Shown here: one piece after another, positions 51,250 to 62,400 of the stretch
How the letters are laid out: every line of letters starts with the position of its first letter
How positions within the stretch are numbered: the stretch's first letter is position 1
Assembly: GCA_016806645.1 (NCBI GenBank)
Contig: JACSYO010001636.1
Location: forward strand, 224,001-288,000
Length of the DNA: 64,000 bases
Origin: Ophiodon elongatus
Taxonomy: Eukaryota; Chordata; Actinopteri; Perciformes; Hexagrammidae
Reading direction: 5' to 3'
Translations under genes and position numbers: made by a program
The notes under the pieces: model-generated
Database searches by the model: none
Told to the model about the DNA's origin: nothing
Seen by the model: only the letters and a program-made list of their open reading frames with translations

Positions 51250-51455
51250 ACCCAGTCAACAGTTTGTTTGTCTGTTCTGGGCTACTGTAGAGAACATAGC
51301 AGCGCAACATGGTGGACTCTGTGAAGACCTGCTCCTAGATGTAAAAGTTGCAGGTGATATTACTCAATAATAAAAACATAGTTATGAATAATGTATGCCA
51401 TTTCTGCTAACAGATCCCCCTAAATCCTATCCACCGGAACTTTAAGTGATGTTTT
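51250..51455. repeat. Dispersed teleost repeat
   Basis: TCTGTTCTGGGCTACTGTAG, GCGCAACATGGTGGACTCTG and CCATTTCTGCTAACAGATCC are landmarks of a common fish repeat that ends with CCCCCTAAATCC and a CTTTAA tail. Confidence 0.7.
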
Positions 51456-52137
51456 TTGTACGTTTATTTATCTTTCTTATGTGGCTTAATTTCTGAGTTG
51501 ATTTTGGTATTAGTTCATACTTGTATAAACCGCTATTTACATACTGTGTGTCACAGCTTCCATCACTTCCTCTGGTATACCCATTAAACTACTTTTAGTG
51601 TTGTGTCCTTTCGTTCACTTGTATGGGATCAATACTTTATTGAAACATCAGAAGTCTGCCATCTAGTGGACAAACCTCTGCTCTTCTGGCTCTTTTTATG
51701 GCCAAGAAAACCAACGTGATGCTCTGAGATGATCAGCCCAACCAGCATTCAGACTGATTCTGTATCACAATGCTTCTGGAAGTATTCTAGTGAGCAGCAT
51801 TGAAAAAACCTCAGTGAGCAATGAATTTTAAGTAATTGTACTCGGGTCACCTTTATTTATGTTCCACACAAATTTAGTTAAGAAATCAAGATCTCGTTAT
51901 ATCCCAATGAGAACGCATAACAAACAAACAAAAAAAGTAACTATATTTGAAAATCGACAAGAGTGCTTCACTGTTACTCCAATATGCTTCAACAATTTAG
52001 GTAAGTTTTGGATTATTAAGAACATGATTTAAAGGCAAACAACATTTGTGTCACAAATCACTGTTTACATGTGCTGCAATCTACAAATCCATGCTGTAGG
52101 GAACAAAACCAATATGTATTTTAATGTAAGCTGTCCT
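51456..52137. other. Intergenic downstream of phax
   Basis: AT-rich; no exon or clear repeat recognised. Confidence 0.5.
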
Positions 52138-52143
52138 TTTATT
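52138..52143 (-). terminator. phax poly(A) signal (AATAAA)
   Basis: TTTATT on the plus strand reads AATAAA on the minus strand, about 155 bp after the phax stop codon. No A-tract follows it in the genome. Confidence 0.6.
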
Positions 52144-52298
52144 GCTAAGGTAAAACAAACAAACAAAAGAAAGACACTCCGGTGAGATTCTGTATGCAGT
52201 GGAGAACGTATGTATGCGGTGCTTTGAGTGTGGTGTTGCAGTTTTAATCCTAAATGTCCTTGTTCAAAACCTCCCAGAGTTCAGACGGCAGGCATCCC

Positions 52299-53537
52299 TC
52301 AAAAGACCTCCAGGTCTGCAGCGTTGTAGACCACCGCTGCCGTCTCTTCGATGCCCACAGCGGATTCCTCCTGACCCTCCTCTTCGTCGTCCGCCGCCTC
52401 GTCCTCCAGTGACTCCAAGGCCTCATTAGTGTCACTGGCGAAAGTCTCCCTGGAGACGTCGTCGTGCTCCTGCAGGTTCAGCGTGCCGATGGCCTGCTTC
52501 ATCTTCTTGGCCACCATGTGCCGCCTCCTCTTCTGGGCGGCCTTCTTGCTCTTGCACTCTTTCTGGTGTTCCTCAAAGAAGATCTTCCGGACCTGGGACT
52601 TGCTGATGCTGGGTGTGTTCTTCAGCAGGTTGAGATACACCCCGCCGGGCGTCCTTCTCCTGCTGCCGTCCATGGTGTACACGCCGCCGCCTTCCTCCAG
52701 TGTGGCCGTCTCTCCGAGTAGCTCTATGGCTTTTTTCTTTCCGATGACTGCGACAATGCGCTCTATCAGGTCTTTTTTGGGCTCTTGCAGCCTGTGTGCT
52801 ATCTCCTCCGTCACCTTGTCCTCGGGGTCGTCCTCCGTGATCTCATACCGGCCCTTGATGTCCATCTCCGCCCTGGGGCCCAGTCTCTCCTTCGCGGACC
52901 TCTTCCTCTTGGCCTCCCCTGCGGCCCTCTCTTCCGAGTCCCGTTCCTTCATGTACTCCTCCAGCTGGGCGTCCAGCATGCTCACCTCTCCATCATTATT
53001 CGCCAGTTTCTCCATCTCCCTCTCCTTCTCCATTATCTTCCGGGCCAGCACAAAGTTATACGTCTCCACATTTCTGCTGGACATGCTCACTTCACCTTCC
53101 ATGCCGAATATGCCCAGCTCTGCAGCGACGGCATCCTGGCACTGCTCCTGGACCACAGAGCCCCAAATGTTGTTCACCTTGCGGCCTCCCGGCGCGCCGG
53201 GGACGGGCACACTGGTTGGCTCTGACCGGGTGGTGCAGGCAGGCCGCTGGGGGACGTTGGCCACTTTCTGCCGCTTCCGGCGCCAAACGGTCGCCTCCTC
53301 GTCCGACGAGTCCGGGTCACTGTCGCTGGACTCCACCGCCCTACCGGTGCTGCGGTAGGCGGCGGCAGAGTGCTGCGCTGCGGCTCGGTCGTGGAAGGAC
53401 TGGCCGCTAGACGCTGGAGGAACCTGGGGTCGAGCTCGCGCTGGGGCGGCGGCGGGTCCCATCTCAGTATCCGAGCCGGAGCCGGAAATCTCCCCGTCTT
53501 CCAGATCACCTTCCATTAGATCTCCGCCGCCAGCCAT
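52299..53537 (-). CDS. phax: Phosphorylated adapter RNA export protein (PHAX), intronless coding region, 412 aa
   Basis: PHAX bridges the nuclear cap-binding complex on U snRNAs to CRM1/XPO1 and RanGTP for nuclear export, and helps bring snoRNAs to Cajal bodies. From the ATG at 53537-53535 the order is: acidic Ser/Asp-rich N terminus (SDSDPDSSDEE near 71-81), basic WRRKRQK (85-91, NLS-like), the conserved NNIWGSVVQEQ block (about 122-132) and ELGIFGMEG, a Lys/Glu-rich stretch, then the PHAX RNA-binding domain (about 229-310, with KKAIELL and SRRRTPGGV), a second basic run AQKRRR and an acidic tail ending DLEVF. The open frame extends six codons upstream but begins with GTG; the in-frame ATG has a good context (G at -3, G at +4). 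Length is close to human PHAX (394 aa). Human PHAX has several coding exons; here one uninterrupted frame covers everything. Head to head with pmpcb. Confidence 0.96.
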   Translation of the reverse strand: MAGGGDLMEGDLEDGEISGSGSDTEMGPAAAPARARPQVPPASSGQSFHDRAAAQHSAAAYRSTGRAVESSDSDPDSSDEEATVWRRKRQKVANVPQRPACTTRSEPTSVPVPGAPGGRKVNNIWGSVVQEQCQDAVAAELGIFGMEGEVSMSSRNVETYNFVLARKIMEKEREMEKLANNDGEVSMLDAQLEEYMKERDSEERAAGEAKRKRSAKERLGPRAEMDIKGRYEITEDDPEDKVTEEIAHRLQEPKKDLIERIVAVIGKKKAIELLGETATLEEGGGVYTMDGSRRRTPGGVYLNLLKNTPSISKSQVRKIFFEEHQKECKSKKAAQKRRRHMVAKKMKQAIGTLNLQEHDDVSRETFASDTNEALESLEDEAADDEEEGQEESAVGIEETAAVVYNAADLEVF

Positions 53538-54227
53538 TTCTCTCCTGGAAGCCACACCACAGATAATGGCTGTTGACTGCTGGTTTAATGCATCGGCTAA
53601 AGTTTAGGCTACGAATTAGCAACAGTAGCTAACACAACCATTAGTTAGAAGCTAGCAATGCTACGGAACTCAATATTAAACCCGCTAAGAGTTCAAACAG
53701 AAACGCATTTAAATGTCTGAGACGTTAGCTGTAGACGTTAGCTGACTGTGCTGCGCAGGAAACCCTATTTTCTCCTCGCGTGGCTCTTCCACTCACTGTG
53801 AACAGCTATGGCGAGGTTGACAATCTTGAGACCCTCTGAAGAAAATTCGCGCTAAGCTGAAGCCGCACTTCCGCCGACCAACTGTCAGACCCTTTCAAAA
53901 TAAACCTGAAAGTTAACTTTCTTCATGTAATACCAGCAACACCAACAAAGTCAAGTATATTTAATATAATCCCAAAAGTTGGAAATACATATTTTTGATG
54001 ACGTCTAACTGTGAATATAGAAGTAAGAATAGGGAATAGAAGTCAAAGAGCATAACATAACATAGCGTTAGTTTAGCCATCTATCCGTTAGTAAAATGTA
54101 AATATGCCTTTATTTAATTTGCCACTAAAAAATGTCTTAATATTATAACCTTTGTAGGACTACTTTTATCTGTGGTACTTTGAATAGTCTTCTGGCTTTT
54201 ATTGTCCCCGGCGGATCTAGCATACAT

Positions 54228-54235
54228 TGACGTCA
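54228..54235. promoter_or_regulatory. Perfect CRE (TGACGTCA), CREB/ATF site
   Basis: Perfect palindromic cAMP-response element ending 38 bp before the pmpcb start codon. Confidence 0.65.
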
Positions 54236-54243
54236 ACGGAGGC

Positions 54244-54255
54244 TGCGCTTGCGCA
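54244..54255. promoter_or_regulatory. NRF-1-like site (TGCGCTTGCGCA)
   Basis: Palindromic GCGC-NN-GCGC-type site 18 bp before the pmpcb ATG. Nuclear respiratory factor 1 commonly binds such sites in promoters of nuclear genes for mitochondrial proteins, which fits pmpcb. Confidence 0.6.
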
Positions 54256-54270
54256 GTGTGACAGATAAAC

Positions 54271-54281
54271 AATATGGCGGC
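54271..54281 (+). promoter_or_regulatory. YY1-like motif over the pmpcb start codon (AATATGGCGGC)
   Basis: ATGGCGGC preceded by AAT matches the downstream YY1 motif (AANATGGCGGC) that in many housekeeping genes overlaps the initiator ATG and helps position transcription. Confidence 0.5.
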
Positions 54282-54864
54282 GTCCTTGCAGCGCCTCACG
54301 TCTGCTGGGAAGTATCTCCTTCAAAGACATTTACTGAAGACGCATTATGTACGCAGGGTAAGAAGTACGTGTTAACAGTCTTGTTTCTGACACCACGCTT
54401 CCTAGACACTTCTCACGGTCCGGTGAAACGAAGGAAACCGTCTCGTCACGGCCGCGCAGGCTCAGTGTTTGCTAACAAGCTAGCTGACAGCTGCTACATG
54501 CTGGGCTATTGCGAGAAGAGTTCTAAAAAAAGTAATATCCGAAGTCTAACCTGCGTAGCTCAGTAAAACGATGACATAGGTTATAAGTATGTCAGTTAGC
54601 GTTAACTTAATTTCCGTGGCCTGTAACAGCTGACGTCACTGTCCCACATTTGCAGTATCATCGTGACTGTTAATCACTGTGTGTCCTCCACCTGCAGCTC
54701 TCAGCGGGACCGCGCCGACTGTTGGCCACTCAGGCGGCTCACCAGGTGGCTCTCAATGTCCCCGAGACCAAGGTGACCACTCTAGAGAACGGACTGCGGG
54801 TGTCTTCTGAGGACGCTGGGCTGACCACCTGCACGGTGAGATGGAGAAAGTTACCTTGACCCTC

Positions 54865-54905
<41 letters not shown>

Positions 54906-57900
54906 TATTTCAGTTTTATCTCAGAGCTTAATAAAGAGTTGAGCTCCATCATTTCAGAAGACAGATAGCATATCAGGTCTCTGTCTGAAGTTCTGGAACA
55001 GCAGTAGATATTATATTAACTTGTGGATATTCACTGCTGACTCCGTCCAGGTGGGCCTCTGGATAGACGCCGGCAGCCGCTACGAGAATGAGAGAAATAA
55101 TGGCACCGCACATTTCCTGGAACATATGGCATTCAAGGTGAGATGGTTACAGTGCAGCAATTATAAAGACAGCTTACTTGAGATTTTAAAAAAGAACTAA
55201 TGAGCAAAATAGTTACATTGACATTTTTAGGGTGATGTAATAAAAAAAATAACTGAAAGGTTTGTTCACCGTTTGCATGTGTGTGACAGGGCACCAGGAA
55301 GCGCTCCCAGTTGGATCTGGAGCTGGAGATTGAGAACATGGGGGCTCACCTGAACGCCTACACGTCCCGAGAGCAAACCGTGTACTACGCCAAAGCTTTC
55401 TCCAAAGATCTTCCACGAGGTACGGTCCAGCAGGGCAGAGCTGCTGACTGTGGCAGTGAGAGCGAGGCCACACCGACATGTGGTGATGAAGACAGGTAGC
55501 ATGTGTGTTGCAGAGAATTTCATATTAGATGATGTCATCACGGAGCGAGGGATTCTCTTTGGTGTCGCAAACACAAATGTCGTTTAGGGAGGAATCCATC
55601 GTAGACGAAGCAGCAAGATCATTTTCTACTCTGCTTAAGTTCCCTCAATGGACTTGAACTAAGCAAGATGTCTGCATGGCCTTAAGAAATCATAAATTGA
55701 CTTCAATTCTGTCATCAAAGTCGATAGTTATTTTATTGGTGGAGTTGGTGTTATTTATTTTCGAACTTAAAGGTACTACAAGGACCTTTTTAAACTGGTT
55801 ATGAAACCGTCTCTGATACCTCTGTATGACCGACATAAGCAAACGCGACCGTCAACGAGAGGATTGGCTATTTCTATACAGCGATTCTTAACTCCTGTCA
55901 TCAGGTCTGATTCCACCGCGAAATCAGACAAAATTATTCACGGTGTACAGGTTCACCAGAAACTCCTTCAGACCCGGGACTGAGCGAGGCGGGCTGTGGG
56001 ACCTGCTTCAGTGGAATGGGAGGTTTTCTAAAGGGACTCTGGCAGCTGCAGATCTTTATGACCCAATGGTGCTCATGGAAACACTACCGCGTTTGTCCAC
56101 CAGGGCTGCCAAAAACAACACGAAATGAAAGTTCCATGTAGTAGTTTTAAGTATATAAAGGTTCTTTTTAAAAGTAGAACTGGAATTGATTACATTTTAT
56201 GAAGTAAATTCAGACTTCTCCACTGGCAGTTGTCAAAAGTCTTTTTGGGAAATGTAGGAAATCACATACAGAGGTTGATGGACTTAGTAAAGCAAAAACA
56301 CAAAGGTACACTGAACTGAACACAGGCTGATGTGTTTGAGTCATGAAAATAAATTATAGCTACATGGACCCAAATAACAACGCTCCTGTTTTCTTTTCTC
56401 CCAAGCTGTGGAGATCCTGGCTGACATCATCCAGAACAGCACACTGGGTGAAGCAGAGATCGAGAGGGAGCGAGGGGTGATCCTCAGAGAGATGCAGGAA
56501 GTGGAGACCAATCTGCAGGAAGTGGTCTTTGATTACCTGCATGCTACCGCGTACCAGTCCACAGCCCTGGGCAGGACCATCCTGGGCCCCACCGAGAACA
56601 TCAAGTAAGCCCAGACATGTCTCCAGACCACGTGTGGCCAACGCCTGATCTCAGTGTGGCTCATGTACCGCTCTCTAATGCCTTCTGTTTGAATCCAACT
56701 TGCTTTACAAATGTTCTCTCGTACGCCTTTGCTTTCATGCTGAAAGTCGGTTGTATCTGATTGCAGAACGATCAACAGAGGTGACCTGGTGGAGTACATC
56801 ACTACTCACTACAAAGGCCCGAGAATCGTGCTGGCTGCTGCTGGAGGTCAGAGCTGTTCATCTCCTCACATGCTTGGTTCTAGGTCGACATGAAACAACA
56901 AACCCCAACATCGGCTAATGTAGAATCTTTTTATTAGACAAACTAAAGTTAGTTGATGTTGCTGCTGATTGTTCACGACTCTCAGCAGACTAAAGTCATG
57001 AATTCATAGCGATGTGAAGCAGCACCGTGAGCGTGTTCTGACCTTAACGACATCGTGCTGTGTTTTTGATCAGGGGTTTCACACGACGAGCTCACTGATT
57101 TGGCCAAGTATCATTTTGGAAAGCTTCCTGGCAGATACAAAGGGGAAGCCCCAGAACTTCCTCCATGCCACTTCACAGGAAGTGAGGTAAGGTTGAAGTC
57201 TTGAGCCTGATGCCACGCATTTTCTCTTTTTTTGAACAAGGTATTTCATTTTGTCATGGAAATCATAGTCTTTTTTTATTATTATATTTTATTGGGGGGC
57301 ATTTTCTGCCTTTATTAGATAGCACTAGTAGACAGAGCCATGAGGGGGGAGCGGTGCCAAGTGGTCCCAAACAGAGCTTTAACCAGGGCTGTTGAGGTTC
57401 ATGGTCGTCTTTGAGTATCTTCAAAGTGCTTTATAAATTAAATTGAATATTTATTATCATTTTCCCATATAAATACAAAAGAAGAACATTGAAAAGAAAG
57501 AAATGATATGTTAGGATAGCCCAGTGGGGATATGAGTTAGTGAGTGAATGTGTTCTGCTGTCCCTTCAGATCCGTGTGCGTGATGACAAGATGCCTCTGG
57601 CTCATATCGCCATTGCAGTGGAGGCGGTTGGCTGGTCCCACCCCGACACCATCCCCCTCATGGTGGCAAACACGCTTATTGGAAACTGGGACCGCTCGTT
57701 TGGTGGAGGTGTGGTGAGTACGAGACTTCAATACAGCTTGTTAGGTGATGTCATGGCAATCAAGATTCATTGACCTATATCCTTTCTGGCTCTCTGTGTG
57801 GAATCCTTCCAAGTTGGTTATTTCTATTTAGCTCATGAACTATTTGAGTCTGTTGCTGCTGTCGGCTCTTTTTAATGACAAAGTGAAGAATATTTCCATA

Positions 57901-59280
57901 TGTGGTAATGAAGTGTGAAGCGCAGGTTTGGCGTTCCATCCTGTAACCGTCCCTGTTGGATTGTGTCCCTTGTGAACCTAGAATCTGTCCAGTAAACTGG
58001 CTCAGATGGCCTGTCAGGGTAATCTGTGCCACAGCTTCCAGTCCTTCAACACCTGCTACACAGACACAGGCCTGTGGGGGCTCTACATGGTGTGTGAGCC
58101 CGGCACCATCGCCGACATGATGCACTTCACTCAGATGGAATGGTGAGTACCGACCAGATGTACAGTAATGGACCTTGTTTTGTTTAACTAGAACCACTGA
58201 TTCATCTTGTTGCTCCCCGTTAGGATGTCTCTTTGTACGAGTGTGACGGAGGGCGAGGTAGCACGGGCCAAAAACCTGCTCAAGACCAACATGCTCCTGC
58301 ACCTCGATGGTAAGGCTGGGTCACAATGATGAACGGGTTCGATCTTCAGGTCACTGTGACAAAACACCTTTTTGTCCATAACTCAAGAATTAATATCCTA
58401 ATGACGATTTCCCATGAATATAATAGAAATTACCTTTTGGAAAGACATGAATGTAAACTGTAACTTGACTGGTTGGTGGAGGCGTACAACTGCTAGGTGG
58501 TAATTCTAGTTTGACTTGTCATATCTCACTTTAGATATTTTATCATTGTATGTTTTCAGCATAAGAGATCTGTCATGTGTGAGTATATAAAGACTTCCTA
58601 TTCCCTCCAGGATCCACTCCCATCTGTGAGGACATCGGCAGACAGATGCTGTGCTACAGTCGGAGGATCCCTCTTCATGAGCTGGAGGCCAGAATTGATG
58701 TGAGTGGATCCAGTCACATGCAGAGGTTTCAATTTAAGGGCTTCCAAGGAGACAGGTTTAAAATCGGGTTGTAATTATGTATAATTTCTCAGATTGAGGC
58801 ATATTGATCGATTAATGGGGCACCTACATATTTTGCCAAAACACCATGAAAATGTTGAATAACCTCCAATTCGTGATAAATCATATTGCCTTTTTCTCAG
58901 CCAAATAACTTATTTTCAAATTTAGAATGATTCTATGATGAAAGTAGCCTGTTTTATGCAGGCTTTGTTTCAGTTGATATTTGAGGAAGAAAGTATGATC
59001 TATTGCTAAAATTGTAATTTCCCTGCCTCAACAGGCTATTGATGCTACGACCATTAAGGATGTGTGTACCAAATACATCTACAACAAGGCGCCTGCCATC
59101 GCAGCAGTTGGTATGTTTGTCCTGATTTAACAAACAAATCACTCCCTTTGATTGAGAACAGTGTTACAGAGCAATAATTCATCCCATGATGTAATAAACT
59201 GGTTTCTCCCCTCAGGTCCAATTGAACAGCTGCCAGACTACAACCAGATCCGCAGTGGAATGTACTGGATGAGAACATGA
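54274..59280 (+). CDS. pmpcb: Mitochondrial processing peptidase subunit beta, 13 coding exons, 483 aa
   Basis: Catalytic subunit of the matrix peptidase that, with PMPCA, removes presequences from imported mitochondrial precursors. Exons: 54274-54357, 54698-54835, 55051-55137, 55290-55419, 56406-56604, 56767-56846, 57074-57186, 57570-57713, 57982-58142, 58224-58309, 58611-58699, 59035-59110, 59216-59280; all introns are GT-AG and the phases agree. Residues 1 to about 43 are Arg-rich and lack acidic residues, a typical mitochondrial targeting sequence. The inverted zinc site HFLEH is at 95-99, and a conserved Glu (E175, in ILREMQE) lies 76 residues after His99, as in this M16 family. Conserved blocks include NAYTSREQTVYYAKAF, the ATAYQSTALGRTILGPTENI segment and IGNWDRSFGGG. 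Length is close to human (489 aa). A poly(A) signal follows at 59383. Intron 4 holds a mobile-element-like insertion and intron 10 a dispersed-repeat fragment. Confidence 0.97.
54868..54902. repeat. (CA)n microsatellite in pmpcb intron 2
   Basis: About 35 bp of alternating CA, 33 bp after the exon 2 donor. Confidence 0.95.
55767..56151. mobile_element. Insertion with imperfect terminal inverted repeats in pmpcb intron 4
   Basis: About 385 bp bounded by GGTACTACAAGGACCTTT at the left and, reading inward from the right, AACTACTACATGGAACTTTC. The ends resemble each other in inverted orientation, which suggests a short non-autonomous DNA element. It carries no coding capacity I can recognise. 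Confidence 0.5.
58330..58510. repeat. Dispersed teleost repeat fragment in pmpcb intron 10
   Basis: Contains the wording GGTCACTGTGACAAAACACC, TTTTTGTCCATAACTCAAGA and GACTGGTTGGTGGAGGCGTA. Related fragments occur in this window at about 3,845-3,990 and 7,515-7,720, so it is a dispersed family. The class is unknown to me. Confidence 0.7.
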
Positions 59281-59372
59281 ACCAACCAGCACTGAGGACT
59301 AATTACCAAACCTGTACAGCATCACACCAATAATTTAAGCATCACTCGTAGTATTTTTTTCCTCCTTTAATT

Positions 59373-59378
59373 TTTATT
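59373..59378 (-). terminator. dnajc2 poly(A) signal (AATAAA)
   Basis: TTTATT on the plus strand is AATAAA on the minus strand, 64 bp after the dnajc2 stop codon. This implies a short dnajc2 3' UTR. Confidence 0.65.
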
Positions 59379-59382
59379 ATAA

Positions 59383-59388
59383 AATAAA
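59383..59388 (+). terminator. pmpcb poly(A) signal (AATAAA)
   Basis: AATAAA about 103 bp after the pmpcb stop codon. It lies 5 bp from the dnajc2 signal on the other strand. Confidence 0.75.
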
Positions 59389-59441
59389 AGACCAACACAA
59401 TAATGTTAAAATAACACGAATACTATTCTTTGTAGTTCTTG

Positions 59442-62400
59442 TCATTTTTTACTCTTTCCTGCGACTCCCTGTGCAGCTTTCTTGGCTTTAATCAGCTCCA
59501 CCAGTTCCTGTCAGACAAATAGGGAAAGGGTTAGATTCTGCCGACATGGACAATAACACCAGTAGGTTTAAGGTTGTCGGGACACTTACCTTGTACCTCT
59601 TCATACAGTCTTTCTTGCTTCGGCCTGGCACTGCAGCAGCGATCTTCTCCCACCTCTCCGCTGTGCTGACTGGATAAGTCTTCAGGGCTTGTTCCAGAAG
59701 CTTTTGTTCCTCTGTGGTCCAGGAGGCAGCGTTCCCATCACTACCGGAGCCTGAGGCAGAGGTTACACATCGTTACGATATCTCCCTCAGCGTGACTTGG
59801 GTCTTACGTCACAGCCGTACGGCTCCACTCACCATCAAATCTCTCCGACGGCACAGCGTTGTCGATGGTCGGCGCAACACAAGCGTGTTCCTTCTTGAAC
59901 TTCTCAAAGGCTTTTCGGTTTATCTCATCTTTCTGCACTGGATCTGTGGAGATGACATTAACAAATTTTGTTTGTTAAATTTCAAAGTTCTGGTCTGCAT
60001 TCCATACATCCCCATCTACAGGGCTTTATTAGCATTACTAACTACATGGTAGAGCTCACCTAGTCGCTGTAGATTCTTGGCTTTATTGATGACATCTTTG
60101 GCTGTCCTCTTCATGCCACTGGTGGAGTGGAGGTTCATATAGTTGGCAATAACTTCCCATCTGAAAGAAAAAAAAAAAGATTTGTAAATTTTCCTTAAAG
60201 TTACAATTTATTTTAATACTGATGCCTCTATATGACATAAGCAATGGCTACATCACTTTGGTTTTTCTTTATTTGTTGACATCGTGTCAGACCGGGTACA
60301 TTATATTTTGTGATGATGGAAAAGCTTAATGGTTTTAAACTCTTCCAAATCCTGATATTCTCTCTAATACTGAACTGGCCCCCTTCCACAGGTATGTAAT
60401 ACATCTATTTTATTTAGGTGAAACACTGCGAGGCACAGATTTACATCAATAGAAAAATGAACGTTGAATTATTCTGTCATCAAAAAGTCATAGTACAGTA
60501 TGGTGACAAAAAAAAAGTAACAAAAAGGAGTCTTAAAAAAAGTAATGTCATCATATATTATGTTCAAAAAGGTAATATCGAAAAACTAAGTTAAGTCAAT
60601 TAAAGTTATACCATGAAAGTGTACCTATAATAAAATGTATTAAAAAGTCATATTTGGGTGTGTGGGAGCAGAGCCTCTACCTGGCGTTGGTCCCAGCAGG
60701 GAACAGGTTGACGGCCTTGATGAGCAGCTGGAGGTCCTCCTCGTTCCAGCCCTTCCCCCCGGCCCCCCCGGCTCCACTGGACTGCTCAGCGCTGCGGGAC
60801 GCCTGCCTCATCTGGATTTCAGCGTCCTTCTCCCTCTGCAGCTGGGCGTTCACCTCCTGCATCTGAGGGGAGGAGCATCAGCACGTTGGTGCACGTTGCA
60901 TACATCTGCTGACACCCTTTGCCTTGTGGTGGCATGTGTGGTCCTGGTGGTCTTCGCTGTGTATCTCTTATCAAAAAATTAAATAAATGTCACAAAGAAT
61001 CTTTAAAAACAAAAGTTACCTGCTTCTCCACAGCCACCTTGCTGTCCTCTTTTGAGCCCAAGGCCAGGATTTCATTCAGGGACTGTAGGCTGGAAACAAG
61101 TACCATAAAACAGTTACACATCTCATTCATCACAGATTAGTGGAATATAGTATATGAAAAAGATAGACAAAGCATATAGAACATTAAAAAAATATATATT
61201 CAAAAAACTGCCCAATAAAACAGCAGAAAACTAAAATCATACAGATACAATAAAATGCCTGCAAAAGAAGAAAAAAAAAAAAATACTAATATTACTAATT
61301 GAGTAAATTCATGCGAGAGAATAGCTGGTAAGGAGACCATTTTTTTTAACACTTGACATAACTGTATTACATAACCGGTTATTGATTCTTTTGGGGTCCT
61401 GATCTTTTTAGAAATGTGTCCAAAACAAGTTTGAAAGCATAAACTTCATCAGCGGTGATCTTGTAGGTGAGAGTACCTCGTCAGCTCCAGGCGGTCGCAG
61501 AGCTTCTCCACTTCCTCCATCATTTTCACATTCTCAGTCTCATTGTCAGCAAAGTAGTTCCAGTTCTGTGGAGGCAGAAAAAACAAGTTGAAGTGAAGCG
61601 CCGGGACTCGTGCAGGTCTACACCGTCAGAGAGCATTCCATCAGATCTCAAGTGGTCCTGTGAGAGCCAACCTTGCAGGTGGTCCTGAGTTTCTGCCTCT
61701 CCTTCTTGATGGCCTTCTTCTGGATCTCCTTCTCTTTCTTGGCCAGCTGAGCTACCTGCTTGGCCTCCTCTTCCTCCTTCTCCTTCGCCAAGCGAGCTGC
61801 GTCCAGCTCCGCCTGCCGGGCCTGAAAAACACACGGGACACTGGCCGATGAGCTTCTGCCCAAAGGGGACCTGAACCCCGACCTGTCGGAGGAGTCTGCT
61901 CATCTACTGTGAGAGGGTTAGGATTTTCACTGCAGACATTTTAACAACATTCATGATGACTTGGTGCCATTTAGGTGTCACAGTAATTCTATTGGCAAGT
62001 TTGTACTTCCAATTGTTCCAGTTCACCGTAGACCTCGGCTATGACTCATAAGAGGGAATTTGTGCATAAAAGAACTTTCCTGAATATTTTTACTGCCATT
62101 TCCTCATCACCATAGAATATCTTGGCGATATACATTTGATAAAAACATACGAGTTAAATACTTCTGATGTGAAACCAATCAAATGCATCAAACAAGCTTT
62201 TTTTTTTTCTCATCAGTAAAACAAGCAGAATGTACGCTAGCCTTTCAAGATTCAAAGTTTTAAGCAGGCTGCAAATATCAGAACAATACCAACATTCAGG
62301 CTCCCCCGTGTGGCTCAGGGGTGTACTGCAGATATAAATGTTCAATAAAATATTTTAATATTAGGCACTCCTAATAAAATCTCCTGCAACAAACGTGTTT

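Larger units (their letters stand above)
53538..54273. promoter_or_regulatory. Divergent phax/pmpcb promoter region
   Basis: The 736 bp between the two start codons must hold the 5' UTRs and promoters of both genes. Near phax there is an ETS/GABP-like ACTTCCG (about 53867-53873) and a GC-richer stretch; near pmpcb there is a compact cluster of CRE, NRF-1-like and YY1-like sites. The middle (about 53,930-54,170) is AT-rich. No TATA box stands out, as expected for housekeeping genes. That it acts as one bidirectional promoter is inference from the spacing. Confidence 0.7.

Noticed and set aside
52429..53358. 309-codon plus-strand frame opposite phax
   Set aside because: Shadow of the phax coding region; Ser/Leu-rich antisense of an acidic/basic protein, with no family resemblance.
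53538..53555. Six extra N-terminal codons for phax
   Set aside because: The frame upstream begins with GTG, not ATG; the first ATG, in good context, is at 53,537.
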